From the NCBI RefSeq assembly GCF_000015165.1, contig NC_009485.1, forward strand, positions 1,838,001-1,902,000: a stretch of DNA of 64,000 nucleotides. The letters are read 5' to 3'. The position numbers and the translations under genes were made by a program. The number at the start of each line of letters is the position of its first letter. The first letter of the stretch is position 1. Source of the stretch: Bradyrhizobium sp. BTAi1 (GTDB lineage: Bacteria; Pseudomonadota; Alphaproteobacteria; Rhizobiales; Xanthobacteraceae). Below the pieces are notes generated by a model. The model saw nothing but the letters and a program-made list of their open reading frames with translations. It was not told where the DNA came from and made no database searches. This document shows positions 53,111 to 61,922 of this stretch, piece after piece.

Positions 53111-54700
53111 ATGTCAAAGCCCAAGGTTCTCATCTCCGATGCTCTGTCCCCGGCCGCCGTGCAGATCTTCAAAGATCGCGGCGTCGAGGTCGACTTCCAG
53201 CCCAATCTCGGCAAGGACAAGGATAAGCTCGCCGACATCATCGGCGATTATGACGGCCTTGCCATTCGCTCGGCCACCAAGGCGACGGCCAAGATCATCG
53301 AGCGCGCCAAGCGGCTCAAGGTGATCGGCCGCGCCGGCATCGGCGTCGACAATGTCGAGATTCCCGCGGCGACCGCCAAGGGCATCATCGTGATGAACAC
53401 GCCGTTCGGCAATTCGATCACCACCGCCGAGCATGCGATCACCATGATGCTGTCGCTGGCCCGCGAGATCCCGCAGGCCGACGCCTCGACGCAGGCCGGC
53501 AAGTGGGAGAAGAACCGCTTCATGGGCGTCGAGATCACCGGCAAGACGCTGGGCGTGATCGGCTGCGGCAATATCGGCTCGATCGTCTGCGACCGTGCCC
53601 AGGGCCTGCGCATGAAGGTGATCGGCTTCGATCCGTTCCTGACCGAGGAGCGTGCGCGCGATCTCGGCGTCGAGAAGGTCGAGCTCGACGAGCTGCTGAA
53701 GCGCGCCGACTTCATCACCTTGCACACGCCGCTGACCGACAAGACCCGCAACATCATCGACGCCGCCGCGATCGCCAAGATGAAGCAGGGCGTGCGTATC
53801 ATCAATTGCGCGCGCGGCGGCCTGATCGACGAGCAGGCGCTGCTCGCGGCGCTCAACAGCAAGCATGTCGCGGGCGCCGCCCTCGATGTGTTCGCCGAAG
53901 AGCCCGCCACCAGCAATCCATTGTTCGGCCATCCCTCCGTCATCTGCACGCCGCATCTCGGCGCCTCGACCACGGAAGCGCAGGAGAACGTCGCGCTGCA
54001 GATCGCCGAGCAGATGTCCGACTATCTGCTGACCGGCGCGATCTCGAATGCGATCAACTTCCCCTCGATCACCGCGGAGGAAGCGCCGAAGCTGAAGCCG
54101 TTCATCGCGCTCGCCGAGAAGCTCGGCTCGTTCGCCGGACAGCTCACCGAGAGCAGCATCACCAAGATCCAGATCACCTATGAGGGCCAGGTCGCGGAGA
54201 TGAAGACCAAGGCGCTGACCTCGGCGGTGCTGGCAGGCCTGCTGCGGCCGATGCTGGGCGAGGTCAACGTGGTGTCGGCGCCGGTCATCGCCAAGGAGCG
54301 CGGCATGATCGTCGACGAGGTGCTGCGTGCCGGCGAGAGCGACTATGAGAGCCTGATCACGGTCGCGGTGACGACTGAGCAGCAGGAGCGCGCGGTGTCC
54401 GGCACGGTCTATGCCGACGGCAAGCCGCGCCTCGTGGACATCAAGGGCATCCGCGTCGACGCCGAGTTCGGCAAGTCGATGATCTATGTCACCAACGAGG
54501 ACAAGCCGGGCTTCATCGGCAAGTTCGCAAGCCTCTTGGGCGACGCCAAGATCAACATCGCGACCTTCCATCTCGGCCGCGTCGCCGCCGGCAGCGACGC
54601 CATCGCGCTGGTCGAGATCGACGGCGCCGTGCCGGCCGAACTGCTTGCCAAGATCCAGGCGCTGCCGCAGGTCAAGCAGGCCAAGGCGCTGACGTTCTGA
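53111..54700 (+). CDS. serA: D-3-phosphoglycerate dehydrogenase
   Basis: First committed step of serine synthesis, NAD-linked. 529 residues, long form: substrate domain (SKPKVLISDALSPAAVQIF), NAD-binding GVIGCGNIGSIVCDRAQGL (about 149-167), catalytic HTPLTDKTRN and CARGGLIDEQALL with the Arg/Glu/His set (His in CTPHLGAST), then an ASB domain (about 320-450) and a C-terminal ACT domain (YVTNEDKPGFIGKFASLLGD). The ACT domain usually confers serine feedback. Followed by a strong terminator. Confidence 0.97.
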   Translation: MSKPKVLISDALSPAAVQIFKDRGVEVDFQPNLGKDKDKLADIIGDYDGLAIRSATKATAKIIERAKRLKVIGRAGIGVDNVEIPAATAKGIIVMNTPFGNSITTAEHAITMMLSLAREIPQADASTQAGKWEKNRFMGVEITGKTLGVIGCGNIGSIVCDRAQGLRMKVIGFDPFLTEERARDLGVEKVELDELLKRADFITLHTPLTDKTRNIIDAAAIAKMKQGVRIINCARGGLIDEQALLAALNSKHVAGAALDVFAEEPATSNPLFGHPSVICTPHLGASTTEAQENVALQIAEQMSDYLLTGAISNAINFPSITAEEAPKLKPFIALAEKLGSFAGQLTESSITKIQITYEGQVAEMKTKALTSAVLAGLLRPMLGEVNVVSAPVIAKERGMIVDEVLRAGESDYESLITVAVTTEQQERAVSGTVYADGKPRLVDIKGIRVDAEFGKSMIYVTNEDKPGFIGKFASLLGDAKINIATFHLGRVAAGSDAIALVEIDGAVPAELLAKIQALPQVKQAKALTF

Positions 54701-54726
54701 CCGCAAGGCGGGATCCCGACGTCCCG

Positions 54727-54764
54727 AAAAAGGCAGCGCGGAAGATCGCCGCGCTGCCTTTTTT
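54727..54764 (+). terminator. Strong intrinsic terminator after serA
   Basis: A 15-bp stem, AAAAAGGCAGCGCGG/CCGCGCTGCCTTTTT, with a 7-nt loop and a T-run ending TTTTTT. It is 26 bp past the stop and is symmetric enough to work on both strands. Confidence 0.95.
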
Positions 54765-54891
54765 CATTCTCGACGACGCTCGAATGATCGTCTTCGGACC
54801 TGATTGAACCCGCTTCACTTTCCCCACGTCTAAAAGCCCGATGAAGGGCCGGCTGATCCGGTCTCGTGGGCGCTGGGCTGCGGAGAAAGTG

Positions 54892-56553
54892 ATGATCATG
54901 CGACACAGAGGCCTGACGGCCACGGGGCTCGTTCTCGGCGCAGCGCTGAGTGCTGCGCCCGGCCATGCTGCCAACCGCGACGTGACCTCGACCGTCGATG
55001 CCGTCACCGTCTATCCCGACGGCGCCAGCGTCACGCGAGTCATCGCGCTCGACCTTCCCGCCGGTGATACGACGGCGATCGCCAAGGATTTTCCGCTCGG
55101 GCTCGATGCGTCCTCGCTGCGCGTCGAGGGCGAGGCCGGTGCAAAACTCGTCATCGGCACCGTCGATGCCAAGCCGCCGCGCGCAGCTCCGTCGGCCAAC
55201 GTGCCGGAGATCGACAAGCGCATCGAGAGCTTGAAGGACGAGCGTGCCAATCTCGACGGTGCCATTGCTGCCGCCCTTGCGCGCAAGAAGTTTGCCGAGC
55301 GGTTCGCCGCGGCGTCGCCGGCCGGTCTCGGCGAGAAGGGCGAGGCACGGCCTGTCGCGGAGTGGCGCAACGCCTTTGCCGCGGTCGGCGAGGAGGTCGG
55401 CCAGGCCGATGCCGCGATCCGCGACGCCGAGCGCAAGCAGCGCGACATTGACCGCGAGATTGCGCGGCTGCAGGCGGATCGCGCGGACAAGCCGCCGAGC
55501 AAGCTGGAGGTTCAGATCGAGCTCTCGGCCGCGGCCGCGACCAAGGCTGTCTTGCGTGTGACCTACACGGTCCGCAACGCCCATTGGATGCCGCTTTACG
55601 ACGCGCGTCTCGAGACGTCGGCGAAGGACCGCAAGCCGGCGCTGGAACTGGTGCGACGCGCGGAGGTCCTTCAGGCCACCGGCGAGGATTGGTCCGATGT
55701 CGCACTCTCGGTCTCGACGGTGCGAACGGGACGGGGCGGCAGCGCGCCCGAGCTCAAGACGGTGATCGCGCAATATCCGCCGCCGCCGAGGCCGGCGGTT
55801 CCCAGCGCGGCACGCGGATTCCCGGAGATCCGGCAGGAATTCCGGTTCAACGGCGGGACGAGCTTTGGCGACGTCGCGGACAAGGCCCTTGAGCAGGAGA
55901 CGGTCGCGGAGATCAGCGCGTTCCAGACCGTCTTCCGTCTTCCCGGCCGCGTCACTGTCGGGGCGAATGAGGGCGCCAAGAATCTGCGCATCTCGACCGC
56001 GACGATCACGCCCGATTTGATCATCCGTTCGGCGCCCATCGTCGATCCCACCGCCTATCTCGAAGCGAGCTTCCCGCAGACCGAGGACGCGCCGCTGCTG
56101 CCGGGCAAGGTCTCGATCTATCGGGACGGCATGTTCGTCGGCACCTCGAACATGGCCCATGCCGGCAAGGGCGAGCCGGTTCGCGTCGGCTTCGGCGCCG
56201 ATGACAAGGTCAAGATCGAGCGCAGCGTGATCAAACGCAATGAAGGCTCGGCGGGCCTGATCGTGACGACCGCGAAGATCGATGAGCGCGCCTTCAAGAC
56301 CACGATTCGGAACGCGCATGATTTCCCGGTGAAGGTCGCGATCCAGGATCAGCTGCCGGTCAGCGAGAATGAGGAGATCGCGGTCGAGATGCTGCCCTCC
56401 ACGACGCCGCCGACATCGCTCAATGTTCGCGACCGGCGCGGGGTGACCGAATGGATCGTCGATGCCAAGCCCGGCGAGACGAAGGACATCTCGTTTGCGT
56501 GGCGGGTGCGCTGGCCGAAGGACAAGACCATCGTGCTCAATCCGTCAGGCTAA
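54892..56553 (+). CDS. MuiA/DUF4139-type secreted protein
   Basis: 553 residues from the ATG at 54892, 6 bp after CGGAG; another ATG two codons on (54898) is possible. A signal peptide ends near AAPGHA-AN. The N-terminal DUF4140 domain (VDAVTVYPDGASVTRVIALD), a coiled coil (about 110-210, KRIESLKDERANLDGAIAAA) and a C-terminal DUF4139 beta domain (VTYTVRNAHWMPLYDARLET, FRLPGRVTVG) give the mucoidy-inhibitor MuiA-like architecture. Exported; molecular role unknown. Confidence 0.9.
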   Translation: MIMRHRGLTATGLVLGAALSAAPGHAANRDVTSTVDAVTVYPDGASVTRVIALDLPAGDTTAIAKDFPLGLDASSLRVEGEAGAKLVIGTVDAKPPRAAPSANVPEIDKRIESLKDERANLDGAIAAALARKKFAERFAAASPAGLGEKGEARPVAEWRNAFAAVGEEVGQADAAIRDAERKQRDIDREIARLQADRADKPPSKLEVQIELSAAAATKAVLRVTYTVRNAHWMPLYDARLETSAKDRKPALELVRRAEVLQATGEDWSDVALSVSTVRTGRGGSAPELKTVIAQYPPPPRPAVPSAARGFPEIRQEFRFNGGTSFGDVADKALEQETVAEISAFQTVFRLPGRVTVGANEGAKNLRISTATITPDLIIRSAPIVDPTAYLEASFPQTEDAPLLPGKVSIYRDGMFVGTSNMAHAGKGEPVRVGFGADDKVKIERSVIKRNEGSAGLIVTTAKIDERAFKTTIRNAHDFPVKVAIQDQLPVSENEEIAVEMLPSTTPPTSLNVRDRRGVTEWIVDAKPGETKDISFAWRVRWPKDKTIVLNPSG

Positions 56554-56574
56554 CTGATATTCAGAGCCTATCAT

Positions 56575-56606
56575 TCGACGGACCGCCTGGTCAGACGGTC
56601 CGTCGA
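56575..56606 (+). terminator. Hairpin after the DUF4139 gene
   Basis: An 11-bp perfect stem, TCGACGGACCG/CGGTCCGTCGA, with a 10-nt loop, 22 bp after the stop. There is no strong T-run. Confidence 0.55.
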
Positions 56607-57047
56607 GTGCGCGCCTTTCATCAACTCGAGATCAGGCCGCAGCTGTCGTTGAAACCCGAGGTGTTAGTTCGATCCGGGCCAATGCAGCTGCGGCATCATT
56701 GCGTCGCGCTTGCCCTCATCTGAACTCAAAGCGGTCGTAGATGCCGGGAATGTCGTGTCTTTGCCCAGACACGGACGCAAGTCACAATCGGCGGTATTCG
56801 GACATCAACGCTGCGGGATACGGGAAAACAATAGCTTTCGCGCGATCCAAGCGGCGGCAGGAAGAATTGACCGGCTCCGACTGTCGGGGCCGGCTAGCAG
56901 AATTTTCTTCCCGATGTTTCCGGCATTCCCCATCGTCATGACGATATCCGAATTACCGCAATCGATGGTCATCCCGGTTGGCCTCATCCTTGCGTTCGGT
57001 CTATGCGAGACGCGCGGCGGAGAGCAACGGAGGTCTCGGTCTACCAG
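56607..57047. other. Intergenic region before the binding-protein gene, no gene seen
   Basis: About 440 bp with short, biased frames only. GGAGG at 57030 is the closest ribosome-binding-like sequence to the start at 57048, at a long spacing. An alternative start at 57003 would precede it. No further structure stood out. Confidence 0.5.
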
Positions 57048-58622
57048 ATGCAATATCTGTCTTTCGCCTCGTGCATCACGCGGCATTCGCTTCGACCGGC
57101 GGTGTTGTCCGCCGTCATCATCGCCGCACATGCGAGTGGGGCCGCCGCGGCCGACAGTGTGAACGTGGTCCGCGAGCTGGCCGGCCGTGTCGGCCCGATC
57201 CTCGGTTCTGCCCAGGCCTGCACCAGCATCGCGACACGCCGCGTTCAAGTGATGCTCGGCAAGTTTCAGCAGGCGATCCGCGAGGCCTCGGCCAACCCGA
57301 ACGACCGCAACGAGCTGGCCCGCGAGTTCGAGAAGAACATCGCCGATGGCCGGACTGCGGTGAATCGTGGACGGGCCGATTGCAGGCTGGTCGAACGCCA
57401 GCTCGCCGATCTCGAAGGAAGCGTCGGCGCGCCGCCGGCGCCGACCGCCGCGCCGCTCGCCGGCAATGCGGCCAGCCCTGCACGGCCGGCCGCTGCTGGC
57501 CAAGTGCGAGGCGTGACCGATCAGGAAATCCGCTTCGGAATGGTGATCCCCTACACGGGAAGCGCCAAGGAGAACGGGCAGAGCTACAAGCGCGGTATCG
57601 AGGTGGCGTTCGCGCGGGCCAATGCCGGCGGCGGCGTCCATGGCCGGACGCTCAAGCTGATTGCCGCCGACGATGGTTTCGAACCGACGCGGACCTTGGA
57701 CGCGATGAAGCTGCTTTGGGACAAGGAGCAGGTGTTCGGCTTTCTCGGCAATTTGGGCACGCCGACCGCGGCGGTCGCCGTGCCATTTGCGCTCGAGCGC
57801 AAGGTGCTGTTCTTCGCGCCGTTCACCGGCGGCAGCGTGGTGCGGCACGATCCGCCGGACCGTTATGTCTTCAACTACCGGCCGAGCTTCGTCGAGGAAG
57901 CCGACGCCGCGGTGCGCTATCTCCTGAAGATGCGCAAGATCAGGCCGAACCAGATCGCCGTGTTTGGCCAGAATGACGATCTGGGCGAGCAGGGCTTCGC
58001 CGGTGTCGCCAAGGCCTATCGTGCCGCCGGTCTCAACGACTCGACGATCCTGCGGCTGGTCTATAACCGCAACTCCATCGACATGGACGAGGCGGTCGCC
58101 CAGTTGAAGCAGCAGAGGGTGCCGATCAAGGCGATCGTGATGGTCGGCACCACGCGCCCGGCGGCGAAATTCATCGAGAAGACGCGCGATCTGTTTCCCG
58201 GCATGATCTACACCAACATGTCGATCGTCGGCGCCACGGCGCTGGCGCAGGAATTGATGCTGCTGGGACCGCGCTTCACCGAGAATGTCATCGTGACGCA
58301 GGCCGTGCCGGCCGTCTCCGGCTATTCGAGCACCGTGCTCGAATTCAAAACGGCGCTGGCCCAGGTGGCGCCCGGCGAGGTGCCGGACTACATCTCGCTC
58401 GAAGGCTATATCGCGGCGAACCTGCTGATCGACGCGCTGAAGCGCTGCGGACCGCAGCTCGACACCGAACGCCTGGTGGAGACGCTGGAGAGCACGCGGA
58501 ATCTCGACATGGGGCTCGGCGCCGCGCTCAATCTGAGCCGCGGCGATCACCAGGCCCTGCACAAGGTCTGGGGCACCCAGCTCGACAAGACGGGCGTCTA
58601 TCAGCCGATCGATCTGGAATGA
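57048..58622 (+). CDS. Periplasmic ABC-type binding protein (Peripla_BP_6) with extra N-terminal domain
   Basis: 524 residues from the ATG at 57048. After a signal-like segment (about 17-35), a helical module of about 90 residues contains two Cys (QACTS, ADCRL) and charged stretches (NDRNELAREFEKNIADGRTA). A Pro/Ala linker (about 125-145) leads into the LIV-binding fold: ITFGMVIPYTGSAK-like (EIRFGMVIPYTGSAKENGQS), GFLGNLGTPTAAVAVPFALE and AVFGQNDDLGEQGFAGVAKA. No permease or ATPase genes are adjacent, so it is an orphan or sensory binding protein. The N-terminal addition is atypical. Confidence 0.87.
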   Translation: MQYLSFASCITRHSLRPAVLSAVIIAAHASGAAAADSVNVVRELAGRVGPILGSAQACTSIATRRVQVMLGKFQQAIREASANPNDRNELAREFEKNIADGRTAVNRGRADCRLVERQLADLEGSVGAPPAPTAAPLAGNAASPARPAAAGQVRGVTDQEIRFGMVIPYTGSAKENGQSYKRGIEVAFARANAGGGVHGRTLKLIAADDGFEPTRTLDAMKLLWDKEQVFGFLGNLGTPTAAVAVPFALERKVLFFAPFTGGSVVRHDPPDRYVFNYRPSFVEEADAAVRYLLKMRKIRPNQIAVFGQNDDLGEQGFAGVAKAYRAAGLNDSTILRLVYNRNSIDMDEAVAQLKQQRVPIKAIVMVGTTRPAAKFIEKTRDLFPGMIYTNMSIVGATALAQELMLLGPRFTENVIVTQAVPAVSGYSSTVLEFKTALAQVAPGEVPDYISLEGYIAANLLIDALKRCGPQLDTERLVETLESTRNLDMGLGAALNLSRGDHQALHKVWGTQLDKTGVYQPIDLE

Positions 58623-58706
58623 GTCTGGGGGACGGGCCGGGCGGCCCGTCATCCCAATGCGTCTGCGCCGATCCGAACCGCCGGGCCGGCAACGGCCGCG
58701 GCGCGA

Positions 58707-59054
58707 TCAGCCCTTGACCGCGGTCACCACGATTTCGATCAGCGCGCCACCGCCGAGATCGGCAACGCCGACGGTGGCACGGGTCGGCAGATCCTCGCCG
58801 AAAAATTCGGTCCAGGCAGCATCCATCTCCTTCTTCTTCGACAAGTCCGTCACGAAGATCTGGCCGGAGACGACACGCGACCGGTCGGTGCCGGCCTCTT
58901 TCAGAAAGCCGTCGATCTTGCCGAGGATGTTGCGGGTCTGCTCGCCCATCGACACCGATGTGTCGTCGGCGATGGTGCCGCCGATGAAGACGAAGCCATT
59001 GGCTTCGACGATGCGGTGATGGATGGCCGAGCGGATCTTGCGGGTGATGGTCAT
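58707..59054 (-). CDS. RidA-family imine/enamine deaminase
   Basis: 115 residues from the ATG at 59054 (MTITRKIRSAIHHRIVEANG). RidA/YjgF/Rid pattern: GFVFIGGTIADDTSVSMGEQ, RVVSGQIFVTDLSKKKEMDA, LPTRATVGVADLGGGALIEI with the conserved Arg of PTRAT. Rid proteins hydrolyse 2-imino acids released by PLP or flavin enzymes. It is the last gene of a same-strand operon with two flavin amine-oxidase-like genes, a fitting partner. Confidence 0.92.
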   Translation of the reverse strand: MTITRKIRSAIHHRIVEANGFVFIGGTIADDTSVSMGEQTRNILGKIDGFLKEAGTDRSRVVSGQIFVTDLSKKKEMDAAWTEFFGEDLPTRATVGVADLGGGALIEIVVTAVKG

Positions 59055-59061
59055 GCTGTCC

Positions 59062-60195
59062 TCATGCTGTTGCTGAAGGGGAAGCGTTGCGGAAGCGCTC
59101 GATGCTGAGCTCTCCGATCCGGGTCTGCGTGCCGCCATGCACGATCAGTTCGGCCATCACGGCGCCCGCGCCGGGGCCGAGCTGGAAGCCATGCAGCGAA
59201 AAGCCGAATTGGTGAAACAGGCCCTCATGCACGGCGCTTGGCCCGAACACCGGGATGTCGTCCTGCATGCGCGCCTCGATGCCGGCCCAGGCCCGCATGA
59301 TGGTGGCGCTGCGCATCACCGGGAATAGCTCGAACACGGTGCGCGCGCTGATGGCGAGGCTGCGCCAGTCGAGCACCGTCTCGTTGCGATCCTGATCCGG
59401 CGCCGCGAGATGGCCGCCTCCGATCAGTACGGTGCCGTTCTTGAACTGCTTGAATGACAGTTTGCGGCCGCGCAGGATCACCACGGGATCGATGAAGTGC
59501 GGGACCGGCGAGGTGATCATCAGCATCGGCGCCACGGTCGTGACCGGCACGGGCTCGCCGAGCCCGGCGGCGATGCGGCCGCCCCAGGCGCCGGCGGCAT
59601 TGACCAGAATGGGGGCGGCATAGGTGTCATCGCCGACATCGACGCGCCAGAGCCGATCCTCCTTGCGGATGTTGCTGGCGGTCACGCCCTCGCGGATGAT
59701 GGCGCCGAGCTGCTCGGCCTTGCGGCGAAACGCCGTCGTGGTCCTGGCGGGCTGTGCCGCACCGTCACGGCGCGAGACGATCCCGCCAGGACAGCTCTCT
59801 GCCACCGCCGGCACCAGCCGGCGCAGCTCGGCGCTGTCGATCAGCTCCTCATGGCTGAAGCCGCGCGCGTTGAGATCGGCGACCCGCTCACGGCAGGCGG
59901 CGAGCTCGGCCGCGTTCTCCGCGACAAGCACCTGGCCATGGCTTTCGAAGCCGCAATCATCGTCGACCAGTGCGGCGATGCTCTCCCAGATTCCCATCGA
60001 CCGGATCGACAACGGAATCTCGGCGACGTCGCGCGCGAGCTGGCGCACGCCGCCGGCATTGACGCCGGAGGCGTGGCGGCCCGCATAGTCCTTTTCGATC
60101 AGCACCGGCTTCAAGCCGGCGAGACAGAGATGCAGCGCGGTCGAGCAGCCGTGGATGCCGCCACCCACGATGATGGCATCCGTGTTGATCGTCAT
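59062..60195 (-). CDS. FAD-dependent amino-acid/amine oxidase-like protein (DAO family)
   Basis: 377 residues from the ATG at 60195, overlapping the upstream gene (ATGA). Rossmann motif AIIVGGGIHGCSTALHLCLA (about 8-27), IEKDYAGRHASGVNAGGVRQ for FAD, and the C-terminal DDIPVFGPSAVHEGLFHQFG and SLHGFQLGPGAGAVMAELI. DAO-type enzymes oxidise amino or imino acids, sarcosine or opines. Resembles the HcnC/D-hydroxyproline dehydrogenase beta-type subunit that partners the BFD protein next to it. Confidence 0.9.
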   Translation of the reverse strand: MTINTDAIIVGGGIHGCSTALHLCLAGLKPVLIEKDYAGRHASGVNAGGVRQLARDVAEIPLSIRSMGIWESIAALVDDDCGFESHGQVLVAENAAELAACRERVADLNARGFSHEELIDSAELRRLVPAVAESCPGGIVSRRDGAAQPARTTTAFRRKAEQLGAIIREGVTASNIRKEDRLWRVDVGDDTYAAPILVNAAGAWGGRIAAGLGEPVPVTTVAPMLMITSPVPHFIDPVVILRGRKLSFKQFKNGTVLIGGGHLAAPDQDRNETVLDWRSLAISARTVFELFPVMRSATIMRAWAGIEARMQDDIPVFGPSAVHEGLFHQFGFSLHGFQLGPGAGAVMAELIVHGGTQTRIGELSIERFRNASPSATA

Positions 60196-61598
60196 CCGCG
60201 CACCACCGCCTTGGTGGCCTCGTCGCTCTTGGGCAGGCTTGCGAGCTCCGACAGCATGATCGGCTTCACCGGCGCGCGCAGCCGATAATAGCCGATCTCC
60301 TGCGGGCTCTTGCCGCGCGCTTCCGCCATCAGCTCGGTGACGGTGAGGCCGCACAGCCGGCCCTGGCAGGGGCCCATGCCGGTGCGGCGATAGGCCTTGA
60401 GCTGGTTCGGCCCAGTCGCGCCGATTGCGACGGAATCGAGCACGTCTTTGGCGGTGATCTCCTCGCAGCGGCAGACGATGGTGTCTCCGTCCGGAATGCG
60501 GAATTGCTTCGCCGGCCGGAACAGGACGTCGAGAAAAGTGCGGCCGCGCTCGGCGCGCTTCAACTGCGGTGAAAGATCGGAGACCTTGGCGGTCGGGCGA
60601 AGCGCCTTGATCGCGCGTTCTGCCGCAATGCGCCCGCGCCACAGCGCCGCCTGCGCGCCGCCGATGCCGGCGCCATCGCCGGCGATCGTGATGCCCGGAA
60701 TCGAGCTGTTGCCGTCGGCATCGAGCACGGGCGTCCAGCACAATTGCAGCTCGTTCCAGCGATGCTCGACACCGGCGGCCATCGCCAGGTTGACGTTTGG
60801 TACCACGCCGTGATGCAGCAGCAGCAGCTCGACCGGCAGCCTCTCGCGCCGGCCGCCGGCCGTGACATAGCTGACCGACTCCAGCCGGTCCGTGCCCGCC
60901 GCCGCCAGCTCCGTCACGCCGGTGGTGACTTTCACCTTGGCGCGGACCTCACGCATCATCGCCAGCCCCTTCACGAAATAAAGCGAGGTCATGAAGGCGA
61001 AGGCATGGGGCAGCGCGGCCAGGTAGTTGGCGCGCGGCGTGGTGTCGAGCACGCGGTCGATGCGGCCGCCGAGGCGCAGGATCTGCGCGGCGAGCAGCCA
61101 CAGCAGCGGTCCCTGGCCGGCGAGGACCGTCGGGCCATCCGGCACCAGGCCGGACGATTTCAGCATCGTCTGCGCCGCGCCGGCCGTCATCACGCCGGGC
61201 AGGGTCCAGCCTGGAATCGGAAACGGCCGCTCCTGGGCGCCGGTCGCGATGATGACCCGCTTGGCCTTGATGAAGGCCGAGCCGCCGCCGACGGAGACGC
61301 CGAGCTCGAGATTGCGGTCGAGACTCCACACCGTCGCGCGATGGATGATCTCGGCGCCGCTGTCGCGGGCGGCCCTGGCGATCTCGGCGCCCGACCAGTA
61401 ATCGGCGCCGAGCAGCGCTTCATTCTTGACCGGCGTTGCGCCGATCGCGCGCCAGACCTGGCCGCCGGGACCGGCGTTCTCGTCGAGCAGCAGCGTCGAC
61501 AGGCCGGCGCGGGCCGTTGCGGTTGTCGCGGCGAGTCCGGCCGGACCGGCGCCGATCACGACGACGTCGTATTGTTCATGCTTCGGCGCGGCGCTCAT
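60192..61598 (-). CDS. FAD/NAD-dependent oxidoreductase with BFD-like [2Fe-2S] domain (HcnB-like)
   Basis: 468 residues from the ATG at 61598. N-terminal FAD motif DVVVIGAGPAGLAATTATAR (about 10-29), GGQVWRAIG, a central second Rossmann region (AGQGPLLWLLAAQILRLGGR), and GDGAGIGGAQAAL. The C-terminal BFD-like segment has CRCEE and GMGPCQGRLCG, four Cys for a [2Fe-2S] cluster. Matches alpha subunits of HcnB-, opine oxidase- and D-hydroxyproline dehydrogenase-type complexes. Overlaps neighbours on both sides by 4 bp. Confidence 0.92.
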   Translation of the reverse strand: MSAAPKHEQYDVVVIGAGPAGLAATTATARAGLSTLLLDENAGPGGQVWRAIGATPVKNEALLGADYWSGAEIARAARDSGAEIIHRATVWSLDRNLELGVSVGGGSAFIKAKRVIIATGAQERPFPIPGWTLPGVMTAGAAQTMLKSSGLVPDGPTVLAGQGPLLWLLAAQILRLGGRIDRVLDTTPRANYLAALPHAFAFMTSLYFVKGLAMMREVRAKVKVTTGVTELAAAGTDRLESVSYVTAGGRRERLPVELLLLHHGVVPNVNLAMAAGVEHRWNELQLCWTPVLDADGNSSIPGITIAGDGAGIGGAQAALWRGRIAAERAIKALRPTAKVSDLSPQLKRAERGRTFLDVLFRPAKQFRIPDGDTIVCRCEEITAKDVLDSVAIGATGPNQLKAYRRTGMGPCQGRLCGLTVTELMAEARGKSPQEIGYYRLRAPVKPIMLSELASLPKSDEATKAVVRG

Positions 61599-61894
61599 TT
61601 GCCGATCTCCCGCTTGCCCTTCTGGATTTCGATTTGCATGCCCTCGGCCACGGGCACGAGGCAGCCCTGGCGGTTGCCGACGCCGTCGATGGTGACGAGG
61701 CAGTCGAAGCATACGCCCATCATACAGTAGGGCAGTCGCTTGGCGCCGCTCACCGCGGTGTCGCGCCTGACGTCGAGACCCGAGGCGAGCAGCGCGGCCG
61801 ACACCGTGTCGCCTTCGCGCGCCGAGATCGCCTGGCCCTCGACATGGATGGTCAGCGCTCGCCTGCCATCATCCTCAGCTCGTTTGAACATCAT
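61595..61894 (-). CDS. Small [2Fe-2S] protein (HcnA-like gamma subunit)
   Basis: 99 residues from the ATG at 61894 (a second ATG at 61891). Single Fer2_4-type domain: LTIHVEGQAISAREGDTVSA, then the Cys cluster PYCMMGVCFDCLVTIDG with a distal Cys in RQGCLVPV. This is the small iron-sulfur subunit of HcnABC/opine-oxidase/D-hydroxyproline dehydrogenase complexes, which relays electrons between the two FAD subunits. Overlaps the HcnB-like gene. Confidence 0.92.
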   Translation of the reverse strand: MMFKRAEDDGRRALTIHVEGQAISAREGDTVSAALLASGLDVRRDTAVSGAKRLPYCMMGVCFDCLVTIDGVGNRQGCLVPVAEGMQIEIQKGKREIGK

Positions 61895-61922
61895 CGTCTC
61901 CGTGGCGGCGTTCGCCGCGATC

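Noticed and set aside
53114..54706. 530-codon minus-strand frame opposite serA
   Set aside because: Antisense shadow of a clear SerA coding sequence.
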